Assembly (NCBI GenBank): GCA_045863035.1
Contig: BTUV01000042.1
Location: 1-23,763 of the forward strand
Direction: 5' to 3'
Source of the DNA: H2-BAC3 sp045863035
GTDB taxonomy: Bacteria > Bacteroidota > Ignavibacteria > Ignavibacteriales > Ignavibacteriaceae
DNA length: 23,763 nt
Positions 16,041 through 23,278 of this stretch are shown in pieces; position 1 is the stretch's first letter, and every line of letters begins with the position of its first letter. Made by a program: the position numbers and the translations under genes. The notes under the pieces were generated by a model. That model worked only from the letters and a program-made list of their open reading frames with translations, was not told where the DNA came from and did no database searches.

Positions 16041-17618
16041 ATGTCAAAGCAGAACGGGTCACAGCAAACAGCGCATTACCGGCATCTTGAAGTCCTCAAA
16101 AAAGATGACCTGAGCGCGGTATATATAGCCGAGGATATGAAAAGCGGAAAAACGGTGATATTAAAAACCCTTCGCACTGACGCTCTGCCCGACCCGACTA
16201 TTATAACAAGATTTAAGCGGGAGTCAAGTCTGCTCTCATCAATGCAGCACCCCGGGGTTATTACCGCGATTGACTCCGGCTCAGAGGGCAGTTTGCTATA
16301 TATCAGCTTTGAGTATTTCAAAAGCCGAAACCTGCGCCGGCTTATGCAAGAGGGGGGGCTTGCCACTGAGACAAAAATTCTTTTGGTAAAACAGTTTTTT
16401 GCTTCACTGCAATACGCACATTCACTTGGCATCATACACCGTGACCTAAAGCCGGAAAATATTCTTGTTGCAGAGAATTATCATTTGAAACTTGGAGACT
16501 TCGGTCTTGCAACCGGCGGAGCCGAAAATTTTGTAACATCTCAATATTCAGTTGTCGGCACACCCGGATATATGTCCCCCGAACAGATACAGGGGCAGAC
16601 GCTTTCGCTGCGGAGTGATTTGTTTTCAGCGGGCATTGTGGTCTTTGAGCTTTTCACCGGAAGAAATCCTTTTATTGGGAGTGATATTAACGAAACGCTG
16701 AATAACATCATGAATTTTGATGAGCAGCAGCTTGAGCCGGAAATTGCTCTGCTTCCTCAGGAAATTGCAGCTATTGTGAGGGCGGTATTGAGGAAAAATC
16801 CCGGCGACAGAAATGAAGATGTGTTTGCTCTTGCTTCCGCGCTTTCTGGTTCGATAACGCATTCCGGCTACGGACAACTCTCAGGATACCGCCGTATATA
16901 TCCATATATCCGTCCGGCGATGATCTTTGCTGCCGGAATATATCTTATTGTCATCCTTAAACAGGGCAAATACGAAGCAAGCCATTACGGCGGTGAAACT
17001 TTTTTGCAAAATCCTCCGGGTGAAGTTATTATATCCACGGGGAGTGATTCATCAGATGAGGTAAAAGAGTATGACATCCCGCCGGAGGTAACCGCAGAGA
17101 ACCAAAAGCCGGCAAGTGATGAAACAGCAATCACCGCGCGGCAAAATCAGAGCTATGAACCGGCAGAAGAAAAACAGGAAGCAGCACAATCATACGGTGA
17201 GCTGGCGGTTGAGGTGCTCCCCTGGGCGGTGGTATATATAGATTCGGTGCGGTATGAAACAACTCCCCTCAAAGATAACATTACACTTGAGACCGGTCGC
17301 CACGCAATAATGCTTATGAATCCGGGTTATCCTGTTTATCGTACGGAGGTAAACATACGCGATGGAGAGCTTAGCCGTTTAAAGATTAATCTTGAGGGGC
17401 TGATGGGCTTTCTTGACTGTAAGGTGCATCCTTGGGGTGAGGTTTATATTGATGGAGTATTGAAAGGGGAAACCCCGTTAAAGTCACCGGTCAAACTTGC
17501 CCCTGGTGAATACAAAGTTGTCATAAAGAACCGGGAATTCGGGGAATCTGAGTTTACTGTGAAAATTTTGCAGGGTGAAACTTTTCTCCTCAAGCATAAT
17601 TTTAAGAATACAAACTAA
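16041..17618 (+). CDS. membrane Ser/Thr protein kinase with two PEGA domains
   Basis: This 525-residue Hanks-type kinase has a cytoplasmic catalytic domain (about 10-270), one membrane helix (about 289-306) and a presumably periplasmic tail. Catalytic residues are present: Lys42 (VILKTL), Glu61, HRDLKPEN (D135, N140), DFG (D153), GTPGYMSPE for the activation segment, and a distal Arg257. The glycine-rich nucleotide loop is degenerate: VLKKDDLSAVY has none of the usual glycines. After an acidic linker, two PEGA domains are visible: about 385-455 (LPWAVVYIDSVRYETTPLK) and about 457-522 (HPWGEVYIDGVLKGETPLKSPVKL). PEGA domains are surface-binding beta modules of extracellular sensors. It starts three bases after the sigma-54 activator, which suggests a kinase-regulator pair. 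It should be active if ATP binding tolerates the altered loop. Confidence 0.93.
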   Translation: MSKQNGSQQTAHYRHLEVLKKDDLSAVYIAEDMKSGKTVILKTLRTDALPDPTIITRFKRESSLLSSMQHPGVITAIDSGSEGSLLYISFEYFKSRNLRRLMQEGGLATETKILLVKQFFASLQYAHSLGIIHRDLKPENILVAENYHLKLGDFGLATGGAENFVTSQYSVVGTPGYMSPEQIQGQTLSLRSDLFSAGIVVFELFTGRNPFIGSDINETLNNIMNFDEQQLEPEIALLPQEIAAIVRAVLRKNPGDRNEDVFALASALSGSITHSGYGQLSGYRRIYPYIRPAMIFAAGIYLIVILKQGKYEASHYGGETFLQNPPGEVIISTGSDSSDEVKEYDIPPEVTAENQKPASDETAITARQNQSYEPAEEKQEAAQSYGELAVEVLPWAVVYIDSVRYETTPLKDNITLETGRHAIMLMNPGYPVYRTEVNIRDGELSRLKINLEGLMGFLDCKVHPWGEVYIDGVLKGETPLKSPVKLAPGEYKVVIKNREFGESEFTVKILQGETFLLKHNFKNTN

Positions 17619-17636
17619 AATGAGCATATTTTTTAA

Positions 17637-17653
17637 TTGGCATAAATCTTGCA
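17637..17653 (+). promoter_or_regulatory. sigma-54 (-24/-12) promoter
   Basis: TTGGCATAAATCTTGCA matches the consensus TTGGCAC-N5-TTGCA at every key position. GG (17639-17640) and GC (17651-17652) are spaced exactly as required. Only the C after GGCA is replaced, by T. The site lies 19 bases after the kinase stop codon and just before the Kelch gene. The only sigma-54 activator in the window is encoded about 1.6 kb upstream. By eye I found no second site of comparable quality on either strand. The predicted transcription start is about position 17664, almost on the ATG at 17665. Confidence 0.78.
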
Positions 17654-17664
17654 CGGTTTGAGGC

Positions 17665-18972
17665 ATGAAACGTAAACTTCTCCTCCTTCATATAATGATA
17701 GCCCTTCTGGCTGTCATGATGACCGGCACTTCGCTCCAGGCGCAAGGGCAGTGGGAGATTACTGCCTCACTTACGCGCGGACTATTTGGCGCGGCGGCCG
17801 TTGAGGTGAACGGTCAGATTTATGTACTGGGAGGGTATTCCGACTCCGTGCAAAGCTCGGTTGACTGGATACAGAAATTTAACCCGCTGACCGGCAAACT
17901 GACCAATGTTGCCCGGATGAAAAAAAGAAGAATCTATCTTTTTGCGGCTGTCAGAGGCACTGATATATATTATCTTGGCGGTGAGCTGAGCGGAGGGAGT
18001 TATCAGTCAAGCGGTATTCTTGAAAAATTTAACACGATTACTAATTCAGTAACTGCCGTAGATACCAATAAAAAATTTAACCGCCTCGCTTTGACGGGTC
18101 TCGTCCGCGATTCTATGCTTTATCTGATAGGCGGCGAGCAAATAGGCAGCTCAGGACCTCCCGGAACAATTAATCCTTATCTGATGGAATATAATCTCAA
18201 CAAGAAAGAGATTACGTATAATTTTACTTCCATGTTCTCCGGTTCTCAGCTTCGTTCCGGGCAGACGGCAGTGCTGCGGGATGAGTATATATACATATTC
18301 GGCGGCGCGTTTAACACAGTGCTTTCGGAGGTCTATCGTTATCATCTGCCCACCCGCCAGTTGCGCAGGATATACCCCAATATGCTTGTGCCCCGCGCTT
18401 TCGGATGCTCGGCGGTTCTGCCTTCCACAGGTGAGTATATGCTGCTGGGCGGATTTAATGAAAGTTCGTTTGCTCTTAACACGGTTGAAAAATTTCGCCT
18501 GAGTGATTCAACCTCTATCGCAAATTCGTATATAGCGCCGCTGAACTTTAAGCGAAAAAGTTTTATGACCGCGTCATTGGGCGGTTTTATTTATGTCTTT
18601 GGCGGCAGAAATGATTTTAATCAGCCGGTACGTTCCATTGAGCGGTTCGAGATTTTTACCGGCGCGGAAGAAGAAACAGGAACACTGCCGGGAGTATATT
18701 CACTGGGTTTCAATTACCCCAACCCTTTTAATCCGGCAACAACAATCAGTTATTCGCTTCCGCGGGAGAGCGCCATCCGGCTCACAGTTTATGACGCGCT
18801 GGGTTCCGTGGTCTCGGTAATTGAGGAAGGAAGCCGTGAGGCAGGTATATATAATTTCAAATGGCATACTTCAGGGCTGCCGAGCGGTATATATTATTAT
18901 GAGCTCCGCGCGGTTCCTTTATCAGGGGGAGAACTTTTCCGTCAGATCAGGAAGATGATGCTTCTGAAATGA
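17665..18972 (+). CDS. Kelch-repeat protein with type A T9SS sorting domain
   Basis: This 435-residue exported protein has a clear signal peptide (MKRKLLLLHIMIALLAVMM...LQAQ, cut near 27). Several Kelch-type blades span about 30-335, each with hydrophobic-GG motifs (IYVLGGYSD, IYYLGGEL, LYLIGGEQ, YIFGGAF, YMLLGGF, IYVFGGRN). They should fold as a beta-propeller that binds carbohydrate or protein. The last 93 residues (from about 343) form a type A sorting domain: FNYPNPFNPATTISYSLP, then the secretion tail SGIYYYELR...RKMMLLK. It should be carried to the cell surface by the type IX system. The sigma-54 promoter ends 11 bases before the ATG. Its stop overlaps the next gene's ATG (ATGA), so the two are coupled. 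The ligand of the propeller is unknown. Confidence 0.93.
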   Translation: MKRKLLLLHIMIALLAVMMTGTSLQAQGQWEITASLTRGLFGAAAVEVNGQIYVLGGYSDSVQSSVDWIQKFNPLTGKLTNVARMKKRRIYLFAAVRGTDIYYLGGELSGGSYQSSGILEKFNTITNSVTAVDTNKKFNRLALTGLVRDSMLYLIGGEQIGSSGPPGTINPYLMEYNLNKKEITYNFTSMFSGSQLRSGQTAVLRDEYIYIFGGAFNTVLSEVYRYHLPTRQLRRIYPNMLVPRAFGCSAVLPSTGEYMLLGGFNESSFALNTVEKFRLSDSTSIANSYIAPLNFKRKSFMTASLGGFIYVFGGRNDFNQPVRSIERFEIFTGAEEETGTLPGVYSLGFNYPNPFNPATTISYSLPRESAIRLTVYDALGSVVSVIEEGSREAGIYNFKWHTSGLPSGIYYYELRAVPLSGGELFRQIRKMMLLK

Positions 18973-19796
18973 TTTTCAGACAAACAATCATTCTTGTAGC
19001 GATGTGTTTATCACTGCTGTATCCTCAGGAGCAAAAACTGATTCAACAGATAAAAAATGCGTTTGAAGATTTTGAGTATGATCAGGTTATTTCTTTGAGC
19101 GACTCACTGCTGAAAACGTATCCGCAAACCGGACTTGCAGACAAGAATGATATACTTTTGTTGAAGGCGGTATCACATTATTCACTTTCGGAAGAACAGC
19201 TTGCAAGAAAATGTTTTATTGATATGTTATCCGGTGACCGGACGTTACAGCTTGATGAAAACAGGGTTTCGCCTAAGATACTTGCGCTCTTTAACGCGGT
19301 TAAGGAGGAGTATCTGGCTTTTATCCCCGTTCAGCCGGAAAACAATGTAACCAAAAAGGATATAACAGAAGCAGGTATAACCGCTATGCTTCAGCAGTAC
19401 AGCCGATATAACGCGGCTATATATAAATCATTGGTGCTGCCCGGCTGGGGGCATTACGCGCTTGGTGAGAAAACAAGCGGAATTCTCCTGGGGTCCGCTG
19501 CGCTTCTTACTCTTGGCGCGGGAGCTTACTATATATATGATGCATCGGAAAAGGAAACCGGTTATATGAGTGCGATTGAACCGGAGGAAATCCGTTCCGG
19601 TTACAGTGCCTACAACCGTGCGTATAAAATCCGGAATGCACTAATTGCCGGATTTGCAACCCTTTGGCTTTATACACAGGGGGATCTTCTCTTCAGAAGC
19701 GGGGAGTTTACCGGCGGTGCCGGGTTTCTTTCACTCGGTTTTGATACCAACCGCCGCTTTTCACCGATGCTTTTGGTCAGGTTACCGATTCGCTGA
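18969..19796 (+). CDS. TPR-like membrane protein, DUF5683-like C-terminus
   Basis: This 275-residue envelope protein has an N-terminal signal segment (MIFRQTIILVAMCLSLLYPQ), then a helical TPR-like region (about 25-115: AFEDFEYDQVISLSDSLLKTYPQTG and AVSHYSLSEEQLARKCFIDML). Two membrane-associated segments follow: SLVLPGWGHYALGEKTSGILLGSAALLTLGAGAYYIY (about 155-192) and RNALIAGFATLWLYTQGDLLF. The LPGWGHY...G motif is the hallmark of the DUF5683-like family found in Bacteroidota-type genomes, often near signalling or secretion genes. It is translationally coupled to the Kelch protein through a four-base overlap, so it may be co-produced and anchor or escort that protein at the membrane. That role is inferred; the family assignment rests on the motif and topology. 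Confidence 0.78.
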   Translation: MIFRQTIILVAMCLSLLYPQEQKLIQQIKNAFEDFEYDQVISLSDSLLKTYPQTGLADKNDILLLKAVSHYSLSEEQLARKCFIDMLSGDRTLQLDENRVSPKILALFNAVKEEYLAFIPVQPENNVTKKDITEAGITAMLQQYSRYNAAIYKSLVLPGWGHYALGEKTSGILLGSAALLTLGAGAYYIYDASEKETGYMSAIEPEEIRSGYSAYNRAYKIRNALIAGFATLWLYTQGDLLFRSGEFTGGAGFLSLGFDTNRRFSPMLLVRLPIR

Positions 19797-19836
19797 CCGC
19801 GAAAAAAACGTTCCGGTATGAATAATTTGCGTGGTT

Positions 19837-19852
19837 GGTTTGCCGGCAAACC
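19837..19852. promoter_or_regulatory. perfect 16-base palindrome, possible operator or weak terminator
   Basis: GGTTTGCCGGCAAACC is a perfect palindrome in the 144-base spacer between the membrane protein and the next T9SS gene. It is followed by CTTAAAAATTAG, not a run of T, so intrinsic termination is doubtful. It lies about 90 bases before the next ATG and could be an operator or an RNA hairpin. No protein was assigned to it. Confidence 0.4.
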
Positions 19853-19940
19853 CTTAAAAATTAGCAAAATTGGGGATTTTGGCAATGGTACAGATTTTGA
19901 ATAAATAAGAGCAGTAAATTAAAATAATAATGGAGCAACC

Positions 19941-21833
19941 ATGAAGTTCGTGAAATCACTTTTCCTTGCGGCGCTTATAAGCACAGCGGTGTTTGGGCAG
20001 CTTACCCCGCCGGCTAACCTGACAGCGACCGGGAGTTCAGATCTCAGATCTGTAAAGCTGACCTGGGAAGATACCCAGACCAATGTAAAATATTATGTTT
20101 ATAAAAAAGATGCCCCCGCAGCAGATACAACCAGGCAATTCAGAAAAATTGCTTTTGTCCACAGAAAAGATTTTGTTGACTATCATCTGGCGCTCGGAGG
20201 CACCTACAGTTATTTCGTAAAAGCGGTAAATTTCGGAAATGTGAGCGATCCCTCTAACATAGTTGAATTTACCAGAACCGCGCCCGTATATACCTACGGA
20301 AAACTGAATGGCTTCGTTGTCAGTGAGGCGTCTCAGTTACCGGTGATTAACGGTTTTGTTAAATTTTATCCGGTAAGCGGAACATCGGGCGGATACATAA
20401 GCGTCCGCACGGACAGCAACGGATTTTATTCCGCGCGGCTGAAAACCGGAAATTATAAAATTTCCTTCAGTGCTCATACCTTCATTGGTGAGTATTATGA
20501 CAACGCAGCAACATCTTCTGCTGCTACGGTTGTAACAGTTGCGGAGAACGATTCTGTTACTTTGAATGCAGCAGCGCTTGCCTCAATTGTTCCGCCGGTT
20601 GTATATACCGTATCAGGTACTGTTTTTGATGCGGCAGGTCTTGTCGGTAAAAAAGCTGAAATTGTGGCTTTCAAAAAGAATTCTAACCACGGTCCTCATT
20701 ATGGCTTCGGACAATACAGAAGATTAACCGACTCACTTGGCAACTTTTCTCTGAACGTTCGTCTTGGTGATACACTTGCACTCTTTGCAAGACCGTTTGA
20801 TAACACACTGAAATCAGAATATTATGACGGAAAGGCAACCCTTCAGGAAGCTGATCTGATAGCTGTTACCGGAAGTGTAAGCGGAATTAACTTTACACTT
20901 GACCTCAAACCTGTTTATGCTAACGGAGTTTCGGGTACTGTTTCTGACTCACTCGGAACAACCTTCCTTAAAGGTTATGTATATCTGATCAGGAAAAACC
21001 CGCCAGCTCCGGCGCCGGGTAATCATAACAGAAGAAAATTCTGGACCTCAACCGATTCACTGACCGGCGCATATTCATTTGCAAACCTTGAGCCGGGTGA
21101 ATATTATGCTCTTGCAGCGGCAATGGGTTATAAGGCCACCTATTTTACATTTGATGGCACACACACTATGGACTGGCGCCTTGCTGATTCTATTGTAGTT
21201 GGTGAAACGGGCGTGGTTGAAAACATCAACTTTAACCTTTGGGCTCGTCAGCCGTATTCAGGCGGAAACAATGCAGCCATATTTGGAAACACTCTTGAAT
21301 TAACCGGTTCGGTTGTTGAAGGTGTTCTTACCTATGTTACTGATGCTGAAGGAAACATCGTAAGCGCAAGTGTCTCTGACCCAGCGGGCAGCTTTTTGCA
21401 CGAAGGTCTTAACAGCGGATACTATATGTTTACGGCAAACACAGTAAGTTTTAATGAAGCAATTATATCCGGAGTTGATGTTGACGCAGACAACGGCGAT
21501 GTTGAGCTGAATATATCACTCACACCTGACGGAGTTACCTCTGTAAAGGGTAATACCATTCAGCCGGAAAGATTTGAGCTTCAGCAGAACTATCCTAACC
21601 CGTTTAACCCGTCAACCGTTATCAGATTCTCTCTGCCTGAAGCGTCAGCAGTAACACTGAGAGTATTTAACGTGATTGGACAGGAAATTGCGGTTCTGGT
21701 TAATAATGAGTTCCGCTCTTCCGGTTTGCACGAAGTTTCCTTTAACGCGTCCGCGTTCGCGAACGGAGTATATATATATAAGATTGAAGCCGCCGGCCTC
21801 TCAATAACCAAAAAAATGACCTTGTTGAAGTAA
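19941..21833 (+). CDS. secreted multidomain protein with type A T9SS sorting domain
   Basis: This 630-residue exported protein has a signal peptide (MKFVKSLFLAALISTAVFG). A fibronectin type III-like domain follows (about 22-110: PPANLTATGSSDLRSVKLTWED...YSYFVKAVNFGNVS). Several carboxypeptidase-regulatory-like beta modules start near 115, 221 and 328 (GKLNGFVVSEASQLPVINGFVKF, YTVSGTVFDAAGLV, GVSGTVSDSLGTTFLKGYVYL). The C-terminal 86 residues (from about 545) carry a type A sorting domain with FELQQNYPNPFNPSTVIRFS and FANGVYIYKIEAAG...KKMTLLK. It is a candidate T9SS cargo, possibly adhesive or matrix-forming. GGAG lies five bases before the ATG, one of the better ribosome-binding sites in the window. 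A strong terminator follows, so this gene ends the cluster. Confidence 0.92.
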   Translation: MKFVKSLFLAALISTAVFGQLTPPANLTATGSSDLRSVKLTWEDTQTNVKYYVYKKDAPAADTTRQFRKIAFVHRKDFVDYHLALGGTYSYFVKAVNFGNVSDPSNIVEFTRTAPVYTYGKLNGFVVSEASQLPVINGFVKFYPVSGTSGGYISVRTDSNGFYSARLKTGNYKISFSAHTFIGEYYDNAATSSAATVVTVAENDSVTLNAAALASIVPPVVYTVSGTVFDAAGLVGKKAEIVAFKKNSNHGPHYGFGQYRRLTDSLGNFSLNVRLGDTLALFARPFDNTLKSEYYDGKATLQEADLIAVTGSVSGINFTLDLKPVYANGVSGTVSDSLGTTFLKGYVYLIRKNPPAPAPGNHNRRKFWTSTDSLTGAYSFANLEPGEYYALAAAMGYKATYFTFDGTHTMDWRLADSIVVGETGVVENINFNLWARQPYSGGNNAAIFGNTLELTGSVVEGVLTYVTDAEGNIVSASVSDPAGSFLHEGLNSGYYMFTANTVSFNEAIISGVDVDADNGDVELNISLTPDGVTSVKGNTIQPERFELQQNYPNPFNPSTVIRFSLPEASAVTLRVFNVIGQEIAVLVNNEFRSSGLHEVSFNASAFANGVYIYKIEAAGLSITKKMTLLK

Positions 21834-21911
21834 GACAAGAACAAAAAAAGAACAGAACAGAGGAATCATACTTCCTGACACACACATGATGAAGTGATTC
21901 CTTTCCTTAAA

Positions 21912-21943
21912 GGGTGCCTGGTAAAACAGGCACCCTTTTTTTT
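21912..21943 (+). terminator. strong intrinsic terminator
   Basis: GGGTGCCTG and CAGGCACCC form a perfect nine-base GC-rich stem with a six-base loop (GTAAAA), followed by eight consecutive T. The stem extends into flanking A-T pairs. It lies about 80 bases after the T9SS gene stop and should end transcription from that gene. Confidence 0.95.
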
Positions 21944-22005
21944 AATTATGAAGTATGAAGGATGAACTTAAGTAATTATGAAGTATGAAGTATGAAGGAT
22001 GAATT
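21944..22005. repeat. short tandem-like intergenic repeats
   Basis: AATTATGAAGTATGAAGGATGAA begins at 21944 and recurs at 21974, where it contains one extra GTATGAA unit before GGATGAA. A related sequence lies after tex at 3731-3760. The unit is a degenerate seven-base (GTATGAA) repetition, typical of low-complexity intergenic DNA in this group. No function is apparent. Confidence 0.55.
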
Positions 22006-22091
22006 GGGCTTTGCGAAAAATCGGGTGAAACCTCATTTGCTCTGCGTTTAATTTCCTTCTGCTAAAAAAAGAAATTTCATATTTTGAGCAC

Positions 22092-23168
22092 ATGAAAACA
22101 TTACTCTTTCTTCTGATCTCTTTTGCTTTTATTCATTCGCAGGAAACCCAGCCGCCGATTGTCTGGTATGGTTACGGTTCATTTACGGTTGAGGGGCTTG
22201 GTTCGCCTGATTCTCTGAGGGAATCACCCTATGACCGGATGCCGGTTGCATGGAAGGATAAAGTGCGCAAACCGGTCTGGGAGCTCTCAAAAAACACAGC
22301 CGGGGTTACGGTGCGCTTTTATTCTAACACAACGTCAATCCGGTTTAAATGGACAGTGCTTAATGATCTGAAAATGAGCCACATGGCTGAAACCGGTATT
22401 AAGGGAATTGACCTTTATGCAAAGTCGGATAATAAATGGGTATATATTAACACGGCAAGACCGAAGGGGAAATCCTCTGAACACAAAATGATAACGGATA
22501 TGACACAACAGACGCGGGAGTACCTTCTGTATCTTCCGCTTTATGATGGCGTCACAGAGTTGGAGATAGGCGTTGACTCACTCAGCAGTTTTGCGGCTCC
22601 TGAAAGAAACACAGAAAAACCAATAGTTTATTATGGTACCAGCATTGCGCAGGGGGGATGTGCTTCGCGGCCGGGGATGGCGCATACGAATATTCTCTCC
22701 CGCATGATGGATGTGGAGATTATCAATCTTGGTTTCAGCGGTAACGGCAGAATGGAGATGCCCATTGCGGAGTTTATGGCGGAAACGGACGCGAAGTACT
22801 ATATATTGGACAACATCCCCAACATGAAATTAGAAGAAGTGCTGAGTAACGTGAGGCCGTTTGTTGCGTATATACGAGGCAAACATCCGGAAACGCCGAT
22901 CATCTTTATTGAGAGTTTTCTTTTTGCCAATACCGCACTCGAAAAGGGAAGTCATAAACAAATCTCCGAAAAGAACAGAGCCCTGCGCGGCGAATATAAA
23001 AAGCTGCAGTCGGAAGGAGTAAAGGGGCTGCATTATATATCGCTTGACTCAATGCACGCAGCCCTTGCGGAGGGAACGGTGGATGGTGTTCACCTTACAG
23101 ATCTGGGATTCATGCGGTTTGCTGAGTTTCTGAGAAAAGAATTTGAGATAATGAAGAATGAAAAGTGA
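22092..23168 (+). CDS. secreted SGNH/GDSL hydrolase with GxDLY domain
   Basis: This is a 358-residue exported esterase-like protein. After a signal peptide (MKTLLFLLISFAFIHSQ) comes a beta-rich N-terminal domain with GIDLYAK (105-111), the GxDLY signature of the PF14607-type accessory domain. The SGNH hydrolase domain (PF14606-like, about 177-350) has the catalytic block YYGTSIAQGG (Ser184), GFSGNG (Gly217 and Asn218, oxyanion hole) and DGVHLTDLGF (Asp331 and His334). All four SGNH positions are therefore present. Family members are deacylases acting on ester-linked groups, often of polysaccharides. The substrate is not predictable here. The gene is separated from the T9SS protein by a terminator and repeats, so it has its own promoter. 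It lacks a T9SS sorting domain and is probably periplasmic. Confidence 0.93.
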   Translation: MKTLLFLLISFAFIHSQETQPPIVWYGYGSFTVEGLGSPDSLRESPYDRMPVAWKDKVRKPVWELSKNTAGVTVRFYSNTTSIRFKWTVLNDLKMSHMAETGIKGIDLYAKSDNKWVYINTARPKGKSSEHKMITDMTQQTREYLLYLPLYDGVTELEIGVDSLSSFAAPERNTEKPIVYYGTSIAQGGCASRPGMAHTNILSRMMDVEIINLGFSGNGRMEMPIAEFMAETDAKYYILDNIPNMKLEEVLSNVRPFVAYIRGKHPETPIIFIESFLFANTALEKGSHKQISEKNRALRGEYKKLQSEGVKGLHYISLDSMHAALAEGTVDGVHLTDLGFMRFAEFLRKEFEIMKNEK

Positions 23169-23278
23169 AGAATAAAAGGGGATTGAGCGGGGCGGATATC
23201 TTTGTTAGGTTTTAACGCGGGAGCAGATGGCGGGGTTTGGATGAAATCTGAGTGTATAAAAAGGAAAGGTATATACCA

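Noticed and set aside
16352..16358. Seven-G run inside the kinase gene as a possible phase-variation switch.
   Set aside because: The frame is intact, the run is short, and a single copy gives no evidence of variation.
20040..20053. Short inverted sequence AGATCTCAGATCT in the second T9SS gene.
   Set aside because: It lies inside a conserved coding domain and is explained by protein coding. No evidence of a regulatory role.
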